Source: Polydactylus sextarius
Lineage: Eukaryota > Chordata > Actinopteri > Polynemidae
Assembly (NCBI GenBank): GCA_016801845.1
Contig: CM028917.1
Span: 7,022,501-7,086,500, forward strand
Direction: 5' to 3'
DNA: 64,000 bases
Of the stretch, positions 1 through 11,569 are shown piece after piece. Position 1 is the stretch's first letter. Every line of letters begins with the position of its first letter. Made by a program: the position numbers and the translations under genes. The notes beneath the pieces were generated by a model. The model was not told where the DNA came from and searched no databases. It worked only from the letters and a program-made list of their open reading frames with translations.

Positions 1-832
1 CACCCTTCATAGCTTTTTAATGCGATGTACCGCTGTTACTTTAAAGCGGATGTGGGACTGAAGTTTGTTCTTACTCCAACTATTTATTCGCTCGTGATAC
101 TGCTTGTACATACATGTATAGGTTATGTTTACTATATAAGTAAAGCAGCTGACAACTAGACAGAGGGTGAAACTTTTTTTTCTGGAAATTACAAAAAGTA
201 AATTCAAATGTCAAACGCTCGTGATGCTGAGAGTAACGTGAGGTCAGCTCCGACTAGACAGCAACCGCCCGGAGATCCGCAGACATGAGGGTCAGAGCTG
301 GTGGATCAAGTACAACAGACTGACTGGAAACCGATTCTCAATTATGCAATTTGACTTAATACATAAGGAGGAAGATGAACTTGTGCATTTGTGTTTTGGT
401 TTCAATCTAGATACAAATGTAAGTTGTGATCTTAACAGGTTAATGTCACGCCGGACACATTTATCTCTTTGGGGTTAAAAGCTGCTGTGAGCTTAAAAGT
501 AAAAGCAAAAGTCTTAAATGGCAGATTAGGTTTATGTTTACAACATGCATCGTCCTATATCGAGTATATAACATGCCTTGCAAGGTTACGGTGCGGTAAG
601 TCGCTCCCGTTTTATTCAAGAGATGTAATGGGGTTACATAATATTGTGCTGTAATGGCTCTTGCGTAACCACTAAATCCCTCCTCTCCTTTCACTTCGTC
701 TCCACTAGGTGGCACTGTCGGTGTATCATCTGCCTCCAAATCCCTGAGAGTCCAGTGAGCACTCAGCACCACACAGCGGTACTCGGAGCTCCCAGCAGCG
801 AAGAACAACTCATTCAACCTTTGCCAGGCGAG
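1..832 (+). other. Upstream and 5' untranslated region of the first NFIL3-like gene
   Basis: No protein-coding gene is recognisable here. A TATA-like TATATAAG lies at 133-140. Two consensus GTAAGT donors follow, at 419 and 596, and a pyrimidine-rich stretch ends in CACTAG at about 710. This would fit a non-coding first exon spliced to the coding exon across a short intron (596-710), the usual layout of NFIL3 genes (non-coding exon 1, single coding exon). The true first exon may equally lie left of the window. The exon model is inference. Confidence 0.35.
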
Positions 833-2062
833 ATGTTTGACGAGGAGTCCCAGCAGATGAGGGGCCAGCAGGACGTGGCCGTGCTCCAGGCGCTGGAGTC
901 ACCTACAGCGGGGGCTCATGGGGGAAGTGGAGGAGGAGGAGCAGATCCAGGGTCTCTGTCCTTCACAGATGAAGCTGTGTCCATCCTGACCTCCAGCAGC
1001 CTGTTGGCCCGCTCCCTCCTGGGCCGCACCACCACCATCAAACGCAAAGAGAGTCCTGCCTCCGCCATCAGACGTAAGCGCGAGTTTATCCCCAACGACA
1101 AAAAGGACGATGGCTACTGGGACAAGAGAAGGAAGAACAATGAGGCGGCGAAGCGCTCGCGAGAAAAGCGCCGCGTGAATGATATGGTCCTGGAGAGTCG
1201 TGTTCTGGCTCTGCTGGAGGAAAATGCACGTCTCCGAGCGGAGCTGCTGGCTCTGAAGTTCCGCTTTGGCCTGGTCAAAGACCCGTCTAACGCTCCCATC
1301 TTGCCCCTCACCACAGCGCCTCAGCCCAACACTCAACCCTTGACTCCTCACTATTACCTCCACAGCAGCGACGGAGGCCTCCCCAGCTCCACAGCCTCAC
1401 ACCCCAACGTCCAGACAGGCCAGCTGAGCAGCCGCGGCTCTAGGGAAGCTGGTAACGTGTCAGAGGACTCTGGGTTCTCGACACCAGGTGGGTCCAGCGT
1501 GGGCAGCCCCGTCTTCTTTGAAGACCGCCTGAGCGATCAGGGGAAATTATCACCACACAGAGCAGAGGAGCTGGGTTACGACCTCCACCACTCACCTGCT
1601 GACGTCCACCACACTGCAGAGCACGTCGGAGGAAAGCTGGACCAACCCGATTTGATGAAAAACCTGCCTCATAAGCTGCGATTCAAGACGCCGGGAAGTG
1701 GCGACGGGTTCGATGCCGTGGGGGACAACAGACGCAGCCCAACGCTATCCTCAGTGGGACGGGACGGTCTGAGAGAGACTGCTGTTAAAGGACTGAGTGG
1801 AGGTGAAATGAGAGTAGGACACTGCTCTGGACCCTGGTTACAGCAGCTGGAGGGGGATGAGGGGAGAGAGAGAAGGGGCAGACAGTCCCCTCAATACAAC
1901 ACCTCAGCTGGCAGCTACAGTCTCCAGCCGACACAGGGACAAACTGAGGCCCAGTATCAACATGAGAACACTTTCCTCAAGTCTCAGCTCAACTCTCTGA
2001 GCGAGGAGGTGGCTCAGCTGAAGAAGCTTTTCACAGAGCAGCTCATGGCCAAAGTCAACTAG
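833..2062 (+). CDS. NFIL3/E4BP4-like bZIP transcription repressor (first tandem copy)
   Basis: A single-exon coding sequence of 409 aa. NFIL3 proteins are nuclear bZIP factors that bind D-box-type sites (TTAYGTAA), mostly repress, and act in circadian output and immune-cell development. The family signature is clear: RRKREF starts at residue 80, the basic region NNEAAKRSREKRR spans 102-114, and zipper leucines sit at 120, 127, 134 and 141, followed by KFRFGL. LPHKLRFK at 278-285 and a leucine-rich coiled coil at about 375-405 (FLKSQLNSLSEEVAQLKKLF) match the C-terminal part of mammalian NFIL3 (462 aa). I chose the ATG at 833. The frame stays open back to an ATG at 644, but the intervening stretch does not resemble the family and contains a likely splice acceptor near 710. 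The second copy lies 12.8 kb downstream in the same orientation. Family membership is secure; which teleost nfil3 paralogue it is cannot be told here. Confidence 0.93.
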   Translation: MFDEESQQMRGQQDVAVLQALESPTAGAHGGSGGGGADPGSLSFTDEAVSILTSSSLLARSLLGRTTTIKRKESPASAIRRKREFIPNDKKDDGYWDKRRKNNEAAKRSREKRRVNDMVLESRVLALLEENARLRAELLALKFRFGLVKDPSNAPILPLTTAPQPNTQPLTPHYYLHSSDGGLPSSTASHPNVQTGQLSSRGSREAGNVSEDSGFSTPGGSSVGSPVFFEDRLSDQGKLSPHRAEELGYDLHHSPADVHHTAEHVGGKLDQPDLMKNLPHKLRFKTPGSGDGFDAVGDNRRSPTLSSVGRDGLRETAVKGLSGGEMRVGHCSGPWLQQLEGDEGRERRGRQSPQYNTSAGSYSLQPTQGQTEAQYQHENTFLKSQLNSLSEEVAQLKKLFTEQLMAKVN

Positions 2063-2241
2063 AGATTAAAGCTGTGTCAGACTTTTTAAGGACAAAGTAA
2101 ATTTTACTGTAGGGGAGCCGATCGAAGTCCAGCACAAAACAGCAGCACTGGACTGCGCAGATGTTCACACGGACCGATAAAAAACTCAACTCTTAAGTCT
2201 AACAATGTGTTGTTTTTATTTCATGTGTTGTATTATATGAT

Positions 2242-2247
2242 AATAAA
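2242..2247 (+). terminator. Polyadenylation signal AATAAA of the first NFIL3-like gene
   Basis: AATAAA lies 180 nt after the stop codon. A second AATAAA at 2974-2979 could serve a longer 3'UTR. The assignment is by position and motif only. Confidence 0.55.
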
Positions 2248-3828
2248 CATCTTTAATCGTTAATCTCATAACCTGCTGTCTAACAGGTACTTAATCCTCA
2301 ACTCCAATCAATGTTACTCAGACAGGGAGTCTTATCTGTTATAGTGTTAAGTGTGTGATAATAGTCTTTTGGATTCCATACACTGTGACAGCTGAACCCA
2401 CGCACCAAACAAACAAACTGTTTACATCACATCATTACAATGCGAGCTGAACTAATATAGATTCACTCCATTCAGGGCAACAGGCTCTGGTGGTTCGGAA
2501 GCTAAATTAAATATGACTGGAAACAAGCCAGGAGATTGTTAACGCGCCATGATGGAGGAAGTGTTTGCAGTTTTGTAATTAGAGTGGTTTGACTTACCAC
2601 ACAGGCTCACCGCCACAGAGACAGGTCTGCTGAAAATCCTGTAAACACAAGGCCAAGACAGACGGTAAATACACCCAGGAATGAAATTATCAGCTGTCAA
2701 AACCTGTCAAAACCATTAGACATGAAGGCGAAATAGAAAGGTTTGTTAGGCTTGTTTATGTGTGAATCTACATCAAGTCATGTAAGAAGAGTGTTTTATT
2801 TTCATTTCAGGATCTCCGTTTTCAGAAACGCACTGTACAATGTACTGTTTGTGGTATTTCACACCCTTCTGTTAGTCTGTTCATGTTCAGCCTGAACAGA
2901 TTTTATTACTGTTATCTGTACTGAGGTGATGACAAAAAATGTCTGCTGTCTCTCTGTACATTTTCATATTAAAAATAAATACATTTGACAGATTGATAAG
3001 TGTGGTGGTGAGTTCATTGTTATTTACAGAAAATCATAAAGACTATTTTAAAATAAACACAATAATAACCCTGATAATGTCACCAGGGTTAGAGATCGAC
3101 TCCTCCTGCAGTTAAAAAAAAAAAAACGTCTGCCGGTCAAGATTGCTTTTTTAAAATTAATTTTAATATGTCTGATGTCAAAATGTAATATTAAATCTAT
3201 GGCGTGTCCCTTTAAATGCCAACAGAACAATGCCCAGCTCACATTACTGAAAATAGCACCCAGCAATCAAACTAAATATTTTATGTGATCACACCAACTG
3301 TCACGTCACGTTGCTCTTTTGAGTTTGGATGTGATTTCCCCTAACAACAAATAATGTGTTAATGAGTAGGAGAGAATAACCGAAAAGAAAAAAAAAATGA
3401 GAAGGGTGAGGTTTGACTGACAAGTGCTGACAAATGCAGGCGGCGAGAAGTGGAGTTACGCACTTGGCAGGTTTCTCCTTCAGAGCCCTGCGGGGGGCGA
3501 GACAGCCTGACAAACACATAGACAGACAGACAGACAGAGACAGTGGGTGTGCCTGCTTTTGCTCAACTGTTCTATTAAAGACCTTCAAAAACACGAGAGC
3601 TTTAATTATAAGAGGTGGCAGCGAGGTCACAGTCAAAGACGGAGCGCATGGCGTGAATTTAACAAGGGTCGTGTTGTAACAAGCTGTCTAAATAAAGACT
3701 CACATTCTTTTACACAAACACGTACACATGTTGCCACAGAGTCAATTTCAATACAAATCTGTATCAACTAAACAAAAATTTGTCGTTTTCCCCCCCTTTA
3801 CTTTTTCTTGTAGTCATGCTACTTTAGT

Positions 3829-3845
3829 GTCAGCAGGGGGCAGCA
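3829..3845 (+). promoter_or_regulatory. CTCF-like motif
   Basis: GTCAGCAGGGGGCAGCA resembles the core of the vertebrate CTCF consensus (CCASYAGRKGGCRS), in forward orientation. It sits between the two NFIL3-like genes. This is a sequence match only; occupancy is unknown. Confidence 0.35.
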
Positions 3846-4657
3846 AAGACAATGTCCTCATCTTGTCTGTGGCGCCAAAGTCAGTGTTACTTTTATTGAG
3901 CACATGATATAAATCATGTTATGAATCGCTGCAGTTTTTATCATTTCTGTAGGTTAGAGAGTCAGTTGGCATGGAGATGAGCGACACTTACGTTGAGCTA
4001 ATGTCAGTGTGTATTTTGCATGTTTGTCTTTACAGGTGCGTTTTGGGAGAAACTTGCAGAAGCTGATGCTCAGGTATGAAAAGGTCAATTGAATTTAGAG
4101 AAAATAAATATGTGATGTAATAAAGGAATTGCTATTATTTTATTACAAGAAATTCTCCAATTGTTTATTTAGCCTGACGTGTCATCGTTGCTTTATTACG
4201 GCAAAGACGATGTTCTCATCTGATTATGTACTTCAATTATTCACTCTATTTCTCGTAACTGTTTAAAGGAAGCAGAGACAAAAATAAGTATATACTGTAA
4301 TTACATGACCTGAATGTAATCTTTTGAAAATGTACAAATATAAAACATATAAAATGTGCCTGTATTTCTTCCCAAATGAGATTATGATTTTTAGAGTGTA
4401 AATGTCATGAGTAAATCAGACAAGCCTGTGTTGGGGTGAAAAGGTATTAGGGTGGAGGTGAGGCAGATGCTGTAGGTGTAGAGAGGATCAGTGAGGAGAA
4501 GGGATCCTGATTTGATGAAGCTGCTGCAACATGCTGCTGTAGCATCCACGCTACCGTGCTCATCCACATCCATGCACCCATTTAAAAAAAAAAAACGCAA
4601 CCCCCTCTTCCCCCCAGTCTGTTCCCCCCTTTTTCTTCCACTGAAAGGATAAAGCCT

Positions 4658-4694
4658 GTTGCTAGGCAGGCAGTGCGACAGTTGCCATGGGAAC
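4658..4694. promoter_or_regulatory. RFX X-box pair, one a perfect palindromic site
   Basis: GTTGCCATGGGAAC at 4681-4694 matches the full RFX X-box consensus GTTNCCATGGNAAC at every fixed position. A second, weaker X-box-like sequence, GTTGCTAGGCAGG, lies just upstream at 4658-4670. RFX factors bind such sites in enhancers and in promoters of ciliary and neural genes. The surrounding 4.45-4.87 kb is less repetitive than its neighbourhood. Confidence 0.5.
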
Positions 4695-5385
4695 GCTTGC
4701 AGACATAGCTGGAAGGGGGGAAAACGTTGGGCAGGGTGGGGATGAGGATGGGGTGCAAAAAGAGAGGGAGTGATGCAGAGACAGAGAGTGAGAGTGAGAG
4801 TAAGTGTGTGTGTGTGTGTTTTCATGGGGGGAGGGGGATCCAAGTTCACGGCCATTGCCTCTGCTCCTTTAGTGCTGTTTGTCTCCTCCAGCTAAAGAAG
4901 GAAACAAAGAGGTGTGAAGGAATGGTGATCCATATTTAGTCTAGATTTGCAGGGTTACCCTCTGTTAATTCGGTGTCACCGGATGTGGGTGTGAAGTGGA
5001 TTCTTAATGAATAGCAGTTAAGGCTGAAAAATGACACAAAAAAAAGAGAAAATAAAGACAAACCTGGACTAATGCGTATAAAAGAACAAAACGCAGAACA
5101 CCAAATAAGGAATAAAAAGAAGGCTTGATTGAAATCGACAGTTGTGAAGTGTATTCAACAAACTGGAGCTCGGATAGAAACAAGAACGAATAATTACTGG
5201 ATTACTGGAGTATTTGAGATGAAAAGTCCTCAACATCCTTCAAGGACACACAACAATCCAATTACAGTGAATAATTGTTGCAATTAATGCATGTACCACA
5301 AATACTAATGTAATACGTTGAAATGTGGGGACATGCTTATGTTTTTCTGAGAGGACAACTGGGAAAACTGAGGGCACCAATTTTC

Positions 5386-5388
<3 letters not shown>

Positions 5389-5420
<32 letters not shown>
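5389..5420. repeat. (CA)n microsatellite
   Basis: An uninterrupted AC dinucleotide run of about 16 units. Confidence 0.95.
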
Positions 5421-5427
<7 letters not shown>

Positions 5428-6729
5428 GTTACTACGTAAAAGACAAGAAAGGCCTTGAAAATAAAAGGAAATTACACAAGCACGAGTCAGCCTTCGAAGT
5501 GTCTATTCAGGCTCTTTTTCCTTTACAGTTTCAGTTGCTGTGTGTATGATGCACTGTGTCGTACATTTACTGAGACGCTGAGCAGATCTTAACCACTGCT
5601 GTGCCTGAAGCAGCAGGCGGGGAGATGGTTATCTGGCACGTGGAGTCGCTTTAGGGACAGAACTGTCCAAACTGCACAGTTGCTATTGTCTAAACTGTCA
5701 GTTGCTGTATGAAAGAGCAATCAACGTGCTGCTTAGCTCTTTACAGCTAATGGCAGCAGCTGGAAATGTTTGCTTTTCATCAGTAAAAATGGAAGATAAA
5801 TATTTTCATAGTTACATTTTTTTTACTATTTCACAGGGAAACATTTTTTTTTTTTTACATAATTTCAAGTGATAAAAAAAGGAACAATATGACAACAACT
5901 ATCCACTATGGAATAAAAAGCTAAAAAGCCTTAAATGCATTTTGAAATAATCACTGACCACATCTCATCCACATACATTTTCTACACCCTCCTAAGGTGA
6001 ATCTTTCTCCAATATAGCGTCCTGTATGCCAGTAACACAGATGATCATTTAACTGTTTGAGCTAATTAGAAATCTTGCTTTTCAACTGTGTTTAAATCAG
6101 TGACAACACTGGAAACGGCTGAATTCCCGTTCTCGTGCTTCGTGCTTGCCAACGTGACTGACACATTCCTGCCTGTGATCGATGTGAAACAAAACATGCA
6201 CCTTAATCACACAACATGGCTACACACCATCCAGAGGAGCTAGTTTAACGAGCTTATTTCTCCACACAAAGTGTAGCTACTGCTCTACCGCAACAATACA
6301 AAAAGCAGACAGCAGACACTGTGTGCTGCCAGCCAAGCTTCTGTGACTATCAAACCAGTGTGTTCATGCTCCACGGAGTCACTGTCACAATATTTGAGCG
6401 GAGTTCAAAACACAATGAGTTCACACAATAAGTCATCTCCCGCGGTGGTGATACTGAAACACTGAAGGGGGTGATAAGGCAGAGAAAAAAAAAACACTCA
6501 TGCCCAAAAATATGTAGACAGGGTGTGGACCCACTTAAAGGTTTCGGCTGTTTATCTTTTTCTATTTTAAAGAGGTTTATTTCAACCAGGAGGAATGTGA
6601 AATCATGTAGTAGTATTTTTATTCCACTGCTACTTTATTGCACCTTTTTACTCCATTTATCTTACAGTTACAGAATAATTTGCATATTTACATATATGAT
6701 CTCTGCCCAGAGGTAAACTGACTGTGGTA

Positions 6730-6860
6730 ATTATCTAGTCTTTCAGTCAAATTCACCCATTCAAACACAATTTGCCATTCAGGAGGAACCTGGAATCAAA
6801 CCAACAACCTTCGGATTAATGGACCACCTGGTCCAACTGCTCTCCGGCAAAACCACAACT
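6730..6860 (-). mobile_element. Degraded tRNA-derived SINE remnant
   Basis: Read on the minus strand, this contains a box-B-like GGTTTGATTCC (plus 6792-6802) after GAAGGTTGTT, then TCCTGAATGGCAAATTGTG and TTGAATGGGTGAATTTGACT, then AGACTAGATAATTACC. That order resembles the tRNA-related head and the tail of a common teleost interspersed repeat. Box A is not clear. The family name is not assigned. Confidence 0.5.
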
Positions 6861-7389
6861 TTTTTTTTTTAAGCATCAGTTCATTCATTGTGTTAGCGGC
6901 AGGAAACAAGGAAACAAACTAACATACTTCAGATGCTGACAGATGGATTTTGTTACTTCACCCCACAACATGGGTCAGACACAAGTTGTGGCCTCACACT
7001 GAAGTAAAAGTGAACAAGGAGCTTGGCCAGTTTAACCTGCACCATGTTTGAAAACCCAATTTACACAAAACACAGCCCGTGTCTGGTAAACAGCTTCTAT
7101 TTATTGTATAATTTATCACTTATGTGTATTTTCTCCTCATGCTGCCCTTTTTTCTAACGTAATAACTTTATTATGGGTGTCACAGGCCTCCATCTGACTT
7201 AGACTGGCTCGGAACCTAGTCCCTCCCCCTCGTCGGTGCTTTTCTCCTCCCCCTCCGCTCCCCCTGCGTCTCCTCTCCTGCAACAGGATTTGAAGGCGAG
7301 GAGAGAGGGAGGGGGCAGAGCCAAGAGAGAAACAAAAAACGTGACTAGGCACCCAAAGCGTCCTGTTATGCAACAACTGACCTACTAAC

Positions 7390-7707
7390 ATACATTTAGA
7401 CACTGAGAGAGAAGGAGAGGGAGAGAGAGAGAGAGAGGAGGAAATAGGGGGAGAGAGAGAGAGAAAGAGAGAGAGAGGAATTGGAGCAAACATGACATGA
7501 GAAGCGAACTGAAAACAAGCGGCAGTGTGTTCATACTCTCGCATATACCTGCACTAATCGGCGAGCTGGTGTTTTGAAAGTGACGCTCGGTGTAAGTAAG
7601 TGAGTGAGTGTTAAGGCAGCAGCCAATGCGCAAAGCGGATTGTTGGACAGAGACGGGACCGTCTGCAGGAGACCCTCTGTGGATTCTGTTATTTTACAAC
7701 CAAATTG
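7390..7707 (+). other. Likely non-coding first exon of the second NFIL3-like gene
   Basis: The sequence ends in a strong donor, AAATTG|GTAAGT, with the intron starting at 7708. It joins naturally to acceptors in front of the coding exon (14387 or 14859). The 5' limit is unknown and no clear TATA box is present. The exon is purine-rich ((GA)n, 7404-7484). A C/EBP- or D-box-like TTATGCAA at 7366-7373 lies just upstream. Confidence 0.5.
7404..7484. repeat. GA-rich polypurine tract
   Basis: About 80 nt almost entirely of G and A, mostly GA dinucleotides. It lies within or just upstream of the proposed first exon, so it would be part of a 5'UTR or core promoter. Confidence 0.85.
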
Positions 7708-8570
7708 GTAAGTTTGTGTTATTTTTTTTACTATAATTATCTAGTACTGATAATAATAATTACTGCACTGCATCATCGGTTGTGATGTTACATGACTGGT
7801 GAGACGAGATTTTCCAAACATCACGGCTTATATATATTTTATTTTATTGTATTTATTTTTGACTAGGAGTTGGTCTTTTCACTCCATGGCTGTTTGTTTT
7901 GGTACCTGGGTGGTGTTCTCTCAATGTCAAGGCGAGGCTGTTTTCACCCTCAGCGCGCTGCTGGAGCTACGTGAGGGTCTCTACGTGCGTTTGTGTGTGT
8001 GAGAGAGAGAGAGAGGAAAGTGGGGGGTGGATGGATGGGTAGATGGGTGAGTGGTGGGGGTTAGCCAAAGGTTATGGGATTCCTTCAGGAAGAGAGAGAG
8101 AGGGAGGGGGACAAAAGGTGCGGTGGTAAATGTGGATCTTTTGGAGCGGTGCCACGGTTGTAATGATTGGGTCAACGCGACCGCGCTGTTGTGTTTTGGT
8201 GAAAACACAGCGATCGTCTTATCCACGCTTTGTTATGGTGCGTTCAAGGACCTGTTTGCTCTGTTTACCTAAACACCTGCTTTCGTAACACGCGTGGTAC
8301 GCGTAAATAGGATAAAGGCGCAGGTATATGGTGTTATTATTCTAATTGTTATCATGTTTTTATGCTACTATCATCATCACTATTGCTACATGAAGGACAT
8401 GTGCCATGTTAGAGACCAGAGATTTATATTAGTCTAAACATCTACATTAGTGAGATTAGGTCAGTACTAACTTATTTGTAGGCTACTCTGCTTGTTTTGG
8501 GTTAGTAGGCTAGTCTATGCAGGCAAGTGGAAAAATCTCATACAAACTCCGAGGACACACTTCTGTGTGT

Positions 8571-8576
8571 CACGTG
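8571..8576. promoter_or_regulatory. E-box CACGTG
   Basis: A palindromic E-box about 0.86 kb downstream of the proposed first exon. It is one of four in the first 3.4 kb of the intron. Confidence 0.3.
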
Positions 8577-9532
8577 TAGCAGCTCTTTGTAAAGGTTAAC
8601 GCGGCTGTGCAGCCCTCCGAGTTAACCCTTTAGTGGGCCAGCAAGTCTGAAGGAGCGTAACACAAACCAGAGCGCACACACCGAGCTACAGGCATGATCA
8701 TCCGTCCCGGACACATGTATGTGGACAGACTTGTGTGTTTACTTTTTGTTTACGAGCTGAGCTGCGCTGGGGCTCGGGCCGCTGGGACGGACGGTGATGA
8801 AGAGGAGCGGTGAAGTTGACGGGCTCTGCTGAGGTGAGGTCCGGATCAGAACATCTGGATTGAATGTGGGTCAGATGTGTTGATGTAGATTCCTCGATCA
8901 GCTCTGTTTAACAGCTACAAAAGACGCACGCGCTCTGGGTTTCTATCTTTTTTTTTTGTCATCACAGCAGATGAAAAAGCGTGAGATGCGTCTATTTTTT
9001 ACGAGACAGAGGATGAATTTCATAGCACAGTTGGATTCGTGCAGTCGCCTCGGATGACTGAGGACCCGATTAAATATGCATGAGGACGATTTGTCAGACA
9101 GTGCAACAAAGGAGCCATGCGGGGTAACACATTTCTCCCAATGTGTTGCTTTGTGAATAAGAAGTGGTTGTTTTTGTCGCGTTGTGTCAAACTATCAACA
9201 GCCACAATGCAATAATACATTATGGCCTTTAATTGAACTTGCGCGGCTGTAACTACTCCGCCTGCATGGCTGCAGCCCAGCGCTGCTCCACTGTTGTGTA
9301 TATGTTGTCACAACTTACAGCCAAATATTAGACTGTTAACATATAAGCCGACTGTATGAATTTCATGTGATAATTCAAGTTTTATTTTGAAACAAGAAAC
9401 TCATCCTGGCTTTATTTTAAACACCGGCTTTGTGGTTCATGCGCCGCACGTGGACATGGTCGCCCCTCTTTCTCTTGCAGCTTCCTTCTCCTGTAATGGC
9501 ACTATATTAATGTGGTTCACACAGTGAACAAG

Positions 9533-9534
<2 letters not shown>

Positions 9535-9571
<37 letters not shown>
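9535..9571. repeat. (AT)n microsatellite
   Basis: An uninterrupted AT dinucleotide run within intron 1 of the second NFIL3-like gene. Confidence 0.95.
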
Positions 9572-9581
<10 letters not shown>

Positions 9582-10089
9582 TGTACTGATTGAACTTTAA
9601 TCTGAGCCCGTGTTTTGAAAGTGTGCGGGCAACAGCGTGTCTCGCTCCGCGGTGGAAGTGAAGCGTGGCTCGGAGCATTTTTACGCATTGTAGCGTGCGC
9701 ATGCCGCATATGTACATACCATGTAGGGAAATCGCTCTAGAGGTTATGAAGGTTGCATAAGAAATTAATTAAATAATTAAAATGGATTAAAAGTACTGGG
9801 TATATTATGCAATCGGCGGAAACCACCGTCGTCTGTGGCTGTGTAGCGTTGCGCTTTGCTGCGGAGCGGCTGCTGCCAATTGGTTGGCGCACACACTGGG
9901 TCTCTATGCCAGCGATGAATGTAGGTCACATCAGCCCTATGGGAGGAGGAGGGGGCGCGCACCCGTCGCTGACTAGAAAGGCAGAATCAAAACTCCACCA
10001 AAATAAATCCCGTCCGCGCCATAACAAAGAGACGAGGCAAGCGAGAAAAATAGATCTGCGACTTCAATAAATATCATCTTACTTATACA

Positions 10090-10093
<4 letters not shown>

Positions 10094-10140
<47 letters not shown>

Positions 10141-10170
10141 GTGTGTGTGTGTGTGTGTGTATGTATGTAT
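10094..10170. repeat. Compound (AT)n(GT)n(ATGT)n microsatellite
   Basis: An AT run followed directly by a GT run and a short ATGT run. Confidence 0.95.
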
Positions 10171-10733
10171 AAAACTACCAACCCTTCAAAGTCATTTCAA
10201 GAGTATTGCATCACAGCTGTGAACTGCTGAGACAACTGCTCTGTGGTTATTTAGGTCTGATTAAAGCCCCGGACTGTGTCCAAGCTTTTACTAAAATAAA
10301 AATCAGGGAGGTGAGTTCATGGTCAGTAGCGTGGCGTGGTGGTGCGCTTCGTTTTCCGTCCTGTCCCACTTTGTGGCCTCTTGACTTTTCTTAGGGTTTC
10401 CTGGCACATGTAAGATGATAAAAGATGAGGGCCGCGCTTTGTTATTGCGCTGTGGTTTGGAGCCAGCAGAGAGGCGAATTACACCATTTAGTAGGCCAAG
10501 GGAGCACATGTGACTGGTGCAACACATGGACTGAGTCACTGCGCTTTTTTCTCTTTTCCAGAGAGGGTGATACGGTTGTGTGTTCGTGGAACAAGGATCT
10601 AGCTTGGATAGGACTCCGCCTTGCTGGCATTCTTCCCAATTCTACTTTTACATCGTTTTCTTGGGGAAAGTCAGCCCCCCCCCCAGACTTGGAATTCAAG
10701 TAGACCCCACCCATGACCCCCCAACCCCTGCAC

Positions 10734-11039
10734 CACGTGCCATATATTGCATTCTTCCCAGGGAGGAGGGAGGTGGTGGGGGACAACAGTTTCATCACAT
10801 CCCCCTTTCTCTGAGGCATGTGCCCCCCTCTCTCCTTTATTTTAGACCTGCTCCCATTTCCTGAAATGCTCCACAGAAACACGTGCAGGGGTTTGAACTC
10901 AGTCCACTGTTTCCAAAGCTCATTGCCACATTTAGACTCTTGTGGTGCGGGCCCTGTGGTTGTGTGAACGGGCGCAACTTGGATTCTTTTACGTTGCTAT
11001 CATTCCACAAGTGCCACAGAGACCTAGTGATGACACGTG
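10734..11039. promoter_or_regulatory. Cluster of three CACGTG E-boxes
   Basis: CACGTG occurs at 10734-10739, 10880-10885 and 11034-11039, three times in 306 bp. These are candidate sites for bHLH factors such as CLOCK:BMAL1, MYC or USF. CACGTG occurs roughly 20 times in the whole window, so only the local clustering is notable. Confidence 0.3.
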
Positions 11040-11569
11040 AAGAATAAGTGGAAAGAGTAATCTAGGTCAAGGAAATGTGTGCAACGCAGGTTGCTTGAAC
11101 TCATTGGGTTGCGTTTGTATATTTATGTTTGAGACAAATTAAAAGTAATTTGCAAATAAATTAACTGCATTTTCATATTTATTTATTTATTTTTTAAGCC
11201 TTGATTTATATGCCGTGTTTCCGTTTGTTGTTGTGGCTTTAAGCGTCTCGGGAAATATAAATCTATTGTAATTCTGATGACAAAGAGCGTGAATGAAATG
11301 GATTAGAGCCTGAGCTGTGATGGAGTATCACAACACCTTGTAGATTGGTGTGATCCACGTTCACTCACAGGGTTGAATATTAGGAGGTGCAACAGAGAGG
11401 AGGCACAAATGCACAAGGTTAAAAAAAAAAAAAAAAGAGGAGAAAAAAAGAAAAAAACAAGCGAGAAAAAAGAAAAAGAAGCGAGAAGCAATTAATTAAA
11501 CACGAGAGTTGGTTCGTGTGTCTGGCTCATCCGTGACTGGGGGGAGAAATATGAAATACACGCAGCCGA

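Larger units (their letters stand above)
2260..7380. other. Spacer between the two NFIL3-like genes
   Basis: About 5 kb without a recognisable exon. It holds a CTCF-like site (3.83 kb), RFX X-boxes (4.66-4.69 kb), a (CA)n microsatellite (5.39 kb), a SINE remnant (6.7-6.9 kb) and several poly-A or poly-T runs. Open frames here, for example on the minus strand at 4391-4855, run through microsatellite-like sequence and look like chance. Confidence 0.6.

Noticed and set aside
644..832. N-terminal extension of the first NFIL3-like protein from the ATG at 644
   Set aside because: The added 63 residues are unlike any NFIL3 N-terminus and cross a pyrimidine tract with an AG acceptor near 710; the ATG at 833 starts a typical acidic N-terminus.
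899..1363. Antisense open frame of 154 codons opposite the first NFIL3-like CDS
   Set aside because: It is the mirror of a GC-richer coding exon; the plus strand encodes a clear bZIP protein, and the antisense peptide has no recognisable domain.
4391..4855. Minus-strand open frame of 154 codons
   Set aside because: It reads through a TG/GA microsatellite (the THTHTLTLTL stretch) and homopolymer runs, and has no family resemblance. The RFX sites there are a better explanation of the region.
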